Source: Clostridia bacterium
GTDB lineage: Bacteria; Bacillota; Clostridia; Peptostreptococcales; Anaerovoracaceae
DNA length: 8,231 bases
Direction of reading: 5' to 3'
NCBI GenBank assembly: GCA_024682015.1
Contig: JAIKZT010000019.1
Span: 1-8,231, forward strand
The notes under the pieces are model-generated. The model had not been told where the DNA came from. It did no database searches and worked only from the letters and a program-made list of their open reading frames with translations. Both the position numbers and the translations under genes were made by a program. The first letter of the stretch is position 1, and every line of letters begins with the position of its first letter. Of this stretch, positions 5,812-8,231 are shown piece by piece.

Positions 5812-6381
5812 CTATTTCTTTTGAATCTGTTCCCACTCGCTTCGCAGCAGGATGCGCGTCTCGGATGGAACGTCCTCGCCCCAGGCGGTTCTGTGCGGCT
5901 CAAACGAGTAATGGCGCAGCCCGCACTTTTCCTGCATGCGCTTCGAGCGCAGGTTGTCGAGCCGGTGCCCCGCCACAACGGCATCCAGCCCCAGATCCTC
6001 AAAGCAGAAGCGGATGGCCTCCCGCAGCGCTTCCGTCATGATGCCCTGCCCCCACAGATCCTTCGCCAGGATGGCGCCGAGCTCCGCGCAGCGCATGTCC
6101 GCAAGGCCCGGATGCATCTCTTCGCTGTACTTTTCAATGCCAACGGAACCCTTCACATGGCCGCCCACCTCCAGCGCGAACACGCGCCGGCCTTCCATGA
6201 ACATGTCGAGCACCCGCTGCGATTCTGCCAGATCCCAGTGCGGAAGCCAGCCCGCCGGCTGTCCGACGCCGTCCACGCTGGCGTAGGCGTAAAGATCCTC
6301 CAGATCCTCCTGCCGCCAGGGTCTCAGCGTCGCGCGCGGCGTGCGCAGGACCGTCTTCGTAATGTCTATAACGGGATTCAT
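5812..6381 (-). CDS. GNAT-family N-acetyltransferase (RimJ/RimL type)
   Basis: 189 aa from the ATG at 6381. It opens with TKTVLRTPRATLRPWRQEDLEDLYAYAS, the usual first strand and helix of RimJ/RimL-like acetyltransferases. It then shows VKGSVGIEKY and the acetyl-CoA loop LWGQGIMTEALREAIRFCFE (109-128), and finishes with DNLRSKRMQEKCGLRHYS (142-159), where the N-x-x-S-x-R-x-x-EKCG motif closes the fold. The acceptor (protein N-terminus, small amine or antibiotic) cannot be told. GGAGG lies 4 nt before ATG 6381. An in-frame ATG at 6405 overlaps the thiT stop as TAATG and would add 8 residues, but it has no ribosome binding site of its own, so coupling from thiT is possible but second choice. 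It is cotranscribed with thiT and ends at a terminator; any link to thiamine is unclear. Confidence 0.88.
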   Translation of the reverse strand: MNPVIDITKTVLRTPRATLRPWRQEDLEDLYAYASVDGVGQPAGWLPHWDLAESQRVLDMFMEGRRVFALEVGGHVKGSVGIEKYSEEMHPGLADMRCAELGAILAKDLWGQGIMTEALREAIRFCFEDLGLDAVVAGHRLDNLRSKRMQEKCGLRHYSFEPHRTAWGEDVPSETRILLRSEWEQIQKK

Positions 6382-6404
6382 AGAACCTCCGGGAAATTGA
6401 GTCA

Positions 6405-6971
6405 TTATGCTTTGAAGAGTTTCGGGACGCTCTTATACAGCAGGACGATGACGACGACCGTGATGACGGTCTCGATGGACATGAAGCTGCCGTTGTACGA
6501 AGCAGAATAAGTGACCGCGCCAATGCCGTCCTCCGTAATGGAGCCCCACACGATGATGCCCGACAGGAAGTGCGCCAAAAAGCGCAAGAAGCAGACGCAG
6601 ATCGTGCCGCAGACGATGCCCTCCAGTTTTCTGTTTTCGCCGAAGGGTTTTGCGAAGACGTACGCGATGCCGAGGACGGTGAACGGAACCAGGTAATCGA
6701 GGATCACCTCCAGTCCCATGGCCAGCGCCGTACCGGCCGGCGTGGGCCACAGGCCGCCGAGCAGCATCTGCAGCAGGCTGTTCGCAAAGCCGGTCAACAG
6801 GCCCCACTTTGCGCCGTGGCGGAACGATACCAGGATAAACGGCACCATGGAAGCTGCTGTAATGCTCCCGCCGTTAGGCATTTCGTAGACTTTGATCTGC
6901 GCCAGGATCGTGCCCAGCGCGATGAGGACGGCGCACTCGGCCAGAATGCGCGTTTTGTTCGCAGTGTTCAT
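6405..6971 (-). CDS. thiT: Thiamine ECF transporter S component ThiT
   Basis: 188 aa, a membrane protein with about six hydrophobic segments. ThiT binds thiamine with very high affinity and works with the shared EcfA-EcfA'-EcfT module, which is encoded elsewhere. Family landmarks are visible: TRILAECAVLIALGTILA at the N-terminus, PNGGSITAASMVPF (32-45), GLEVILDYLVPFTVLG (86-101) with the binding-pocket acidic residue Glu88, RFLAHFLSGIIVWG (130-143) with His134 and Trp142, and SASYNGSFM (156-164) with the conserved Tyr-Asn pair. The ATG at 6971 has AAAGGA about 8 nt upstream. A longer open frame to 7055 starts with TTG inside the riboswitch terminator and is rejected. The TPP riboswitch just upstream independently supports the thiamine assignment and predicts repression when thiamine diphosphate is plentiful. 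The GNAT gene follows in the same transcript. Confidence 0.94.
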   Translation of the reverse strand: MNTANKTRILAECAVLIALGTILAQIKVYEMPNGGSITAASMVPFILVSFRHGAKWGLLTGFANSLLQMLLGGLWPTPAGTALAMGLEVILDYLVPFTVLGIAYVFAKPFGENRKLEGIVCGTICVCFLRFLAHFLSGIIVWGSITEDGIGAVTYSASYNGSFMSIETVITVVVIVLLYKSVPKLFKA

Positions 6972-7023
6972 AAAAGAGATCCTTTCCCCTTGCGCAAGGC
7001 CGTATGGGCCCGCGTAAAGCCAT

Positions 7024-7051
7024 AAAAAAGTGCCCCTGGGGTAAGGGGCGC
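7024..7051 (-). terminator. Riboswitch-controlled terminator ahead of thiT
   Basis: Read on the minus strand, GCGCCCCT (7051-7044) pairs with AGGGGCAC (7037-7030), with one C-A mismatch and a 6-nt loop, followed by six T (7029-7024). It lies between the aptamer and the thiT ribosome binding site, so it is the likely expression platform. Its 5' arm is also complementary to AGGGGTGC in the aptamer. Confidence 0.85.
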
Positions 7052-7071
7052 TCAAAAAGCAAGTCAGAATA

Positions 7072-7152
7072 TGCTCCCTACGCCGGCATTACCCGGATCA
7101 GGTATAAGAGTATGTTCTCAGCCGGACGGTTTGACCCGCCCAGCACCCCTGT
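7072..7152 (-). ncRNA. TPP riboswitch (THI element)
   Basis: Read on the minus strand, the conserved THI-box segments occur in order: AGGGGTGC (7150-7143), GGCTGAGAAC, then CCTGATCCGGGTAATGCCGG and CGTAGGGAG ending at 7074. The aptamer binds thiamine diphosphate. Placement 100 nt before thiT, with an intrinsic terminator in between, indicates transcriptional attenuation of thiT and the GNAT gene when cofactor is abundant. The outer P1 helix looks weak by eye, so exact borders are approximate. Confidence 0.95.
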
Positions 7153-7161
7153 TCGTATGCT

Positions 7162-7190
7162 ATTATATCACGGTTTGGTTAAGCGATAAA
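7162..7190 (-). promoter_or_regulatory. Promoter of the thiT unit (extended -10)
   Basis: On the minus strand TGATATAAT (7170-7162) gives a perfect TATAAT with an extended TGn. The -35 is weak (TTTATC, 7190-7185) at 17 nt. Transcription would start near 7155, only a few bases before the aptamer. The grdD stop codon (7181-7179) lies within the spacer. Confidence 0.8.
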
Positions 7191-8231
7191 GCCCTTTTCC
7201 TTCAATACAGCCGCTGCCTTTTCGGCATTCGCGTCGCTGACCATGACGACGGGGCCGGTGCAGCCCATGCCGGATTCGGCATAGATGCCCTTCGCCCACA
7301 GGGATTCGACGGCCGCGTCGATGTCGGTCACTTCCACGCCGTGGATGTCGCAGGTCACGGCCTCCTTGGCAGGCGCTTTCACCTTCGGAGCGTCCTTTTC
7401 GAACGCGTGCTTTCCTTCGGCGCGCATCTCTTCAAGGATGTCGTTCAGGCCCGCTCTCTGCGCCTTGCGAAGCTCTTCGCCGGAGATCTTCAGCCATCCG
7501 GACTGCGCCAGCTGGCTCGCGTACTGCACCGCGCTCGCGATGACGGGTGCGCCGGAAGCTCTGGACACGATGAGGATCAGCTTGCCGTAATTGCCGCCGA
7601 TGCCCGGGCCGTAGCCGTAGCCGCTCGCTTCGAAATTGCCGCCCGTGTTGAAGGACGAGAACATCTTCATCAGCAGGTTGCCCGTAAGCGGGTCGCAGGT
7701 GAGCACGTCTGGCGTGCCGCGCAGCACGTCGTTGCCGCGCATGATGACGCCGCCGTCCGCCCGGCAGGACTCGCAGAAGTCGATCTTGTAGCCGTTCTCC
7801 TGCAGCTTTCTGAGGGCTCTTTCACATCTGCGCGCGTCGTCCACGTTGAGTATGCCGATCCTGGGTTCTTCGATGCCGCAGGCCTTCGCCGCGATCACGC
7901 CGTAGATAGCGTTCTTCACCATGGCCTCGGCGCGGTCCGTGGAACTCGTGCCGGTCGTGCAGGCGATGAACATCTCCTTGCCCAGCGCGGGGGTAACGAC
8001 GCGGCCGACCGTGGACACGCCGATCGGGAACGGATAGTGCGACGTAACGGCGCCGTCGATCTCGCCGCTCTTCAGCATCTTCTCCATCTTCTCGTGGCAG
8101 TCCTCGCCGTCGATGATGACCGCCTTGCAGCCCTTGTTCGCCGCGAATTCCACGGCGTCCACGAGATTCTGCGGGTCAAGCTCGTAGCCTGCTGCCGCGA
8201 TGCCGATGACGGGCACCTTGGGCGCAACCGG
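7179..8231 (-). CDS. grdD: Glycine/sarcosine/betaine reductase component C, alpha subunit (GrdD-like), N-terminus outside window
   Basis: The frame is open from the right edge to TAA at 7179, giving 350 residues. GrdD, with GrdC, handles the carboxymethyl-selenocysteine intermediate of the reductase and releases acetyl phosphate during Stickland fermentation; it belongs to the PlsX/phosphotransacylase-like fold. Recognisable family stretches, in order, are HYPFPIGVSTVGRVVTPALG, GKEMFIACTTGTSS, AMVKNAIYGVIAAKACGIEE, IGILNVDDARRCERAL, SCRADGGVIMRGNDVLRGTP, CDPLTGNLLMKMFSSFNTGG, GYGYGPGIGGNYGKLILIVSRASGAPV and the terminal LWAKGIYAESGMGCTGPVV with its conserved Cys. A GTG at 8216 is only an internal codon: the frame continues in-phase to the edge, and the family is usually a few dozen residues longer. 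grdC and other grd genes would be expected further right. No terminator separates it from the thiT promoter. Confidence 0.88.
   Translation of the reverse strand, partial: PVAPKVPVIGIAAAGYELDPQNLVDAVEFAANKGCKAVIIDGEDCHEKMEKMLKSGEIDGAVTSHYPFPIGVSTVGRVVTPALGKEMFIACTTGTSSTDRAEAMVKNAIYGVIAAKACGIEEPRIGILNVDDARRCERALRKLQENGYKIDFCESCRADGGVIMRGNDVLRGTPDVLTCDPLTGNLLMKMFSSFNTGGNFEASGYGYGPGIGGNYGKLILIVSRASGAPVIASAVQYASQLAQSGWLKISGEELRKAQRAGLNDILEEMRAEGKHAFEKDAPKVKAPAKEAVTCDIHGVEVTDIDAAVESLWAKGIYAESGMGCTGPVVMVSDANAEKAAAVLKEKGFIA

Noticed and set aside
6972..7055. N-terminal extension of ThiT to the start at 7055
   Set aside because: It begins with TTG inside the riboswitch terminator and has no ribosome binding site. 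The ATG at 6971 has both a good site and the expected family length.
7179..8216. GTG at 8216 as the true start of GrdD
   Set aside because: The frame continues without a stop to the window edge, no ribosome binding site is visible, and the family is longer. The gene is called partial.

Overview
The window looks like a chromosomal segment from a GC-rich, strictly anaerobic member of the Bacillota (class Clostridia), probably an amino-acid-fermenting gut or sediment organism. The evidence is a glycine/betaine reductase component (GrdD-like), the ferrous-iron uptake genes feoA-feoA-feoB, an ECF-type thiamine transporter S component (ThiT) behind a TPP riboswitch, and clostridial-style spacing and ribosome binding sites. 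A lineage below class cannot be given safely from sequence reading alone. I see no insertion sequence, phage, CRISPR array, tRNA or rRNA.

Layout from left to right. (1) 1-2093, minus strand: the iron operon feoA(a)-feoA(b)-feoB. feoB runs off the left edge, so 533 N-terminal residues are present. It carries an unusually long acidic loop between the first two membrane segments. (2) 2094-2376: a divergent control region with three good and one degenerate TTAG-N6-CTAA palindromes. Two of them sit just downstream of the predicted -10 boxes, one per direction. (3) 2377-2937, plus strand: a TTG-started Ada-type methyl-phosphotriester sensor fused to an AraC DNA-binding domain. It is followed by a strong bidirectional terminator at 2955-2996. 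(4) 5721-3019, minus strand: a two-gene operon of a group II (fold type I) PLP decarboxylase and a divergent diaminopimelate-decarboxylase-like (fold type III) PLP enzyme. Its promoter overlaps the terminator of the preceding unit. (5) 7170-5812, minus strand: extended -10 promoter, TPP riboswitch, intrinsic terminator, thiT, then a RimJ/RimL-type GNAT acetyltransferase. (6) 8231-7179, minus strand: the C-terminal 350 residues of GrdD, entering from the right edge, with its stop codon inside the thiT promoter.

Functionally the window is a set of small metabolic units: ferrous iron import, an alkylation-type sensor, amino-acid decarboxylation, vitamin B1 salvage, and Stickland-type glycine reduction. 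The best lead for something undescribed is the shared palindrome set between feo and the Ada-like regulator. It suggests that one, probably metal-responsive, repressor controls both iron uptake and a DNA-alkylation sensor. Second are the FeoB extracytoplasmic insertion and the decarboxylase pair, whose LysA-like member lacks two usual PLP-contact residues.
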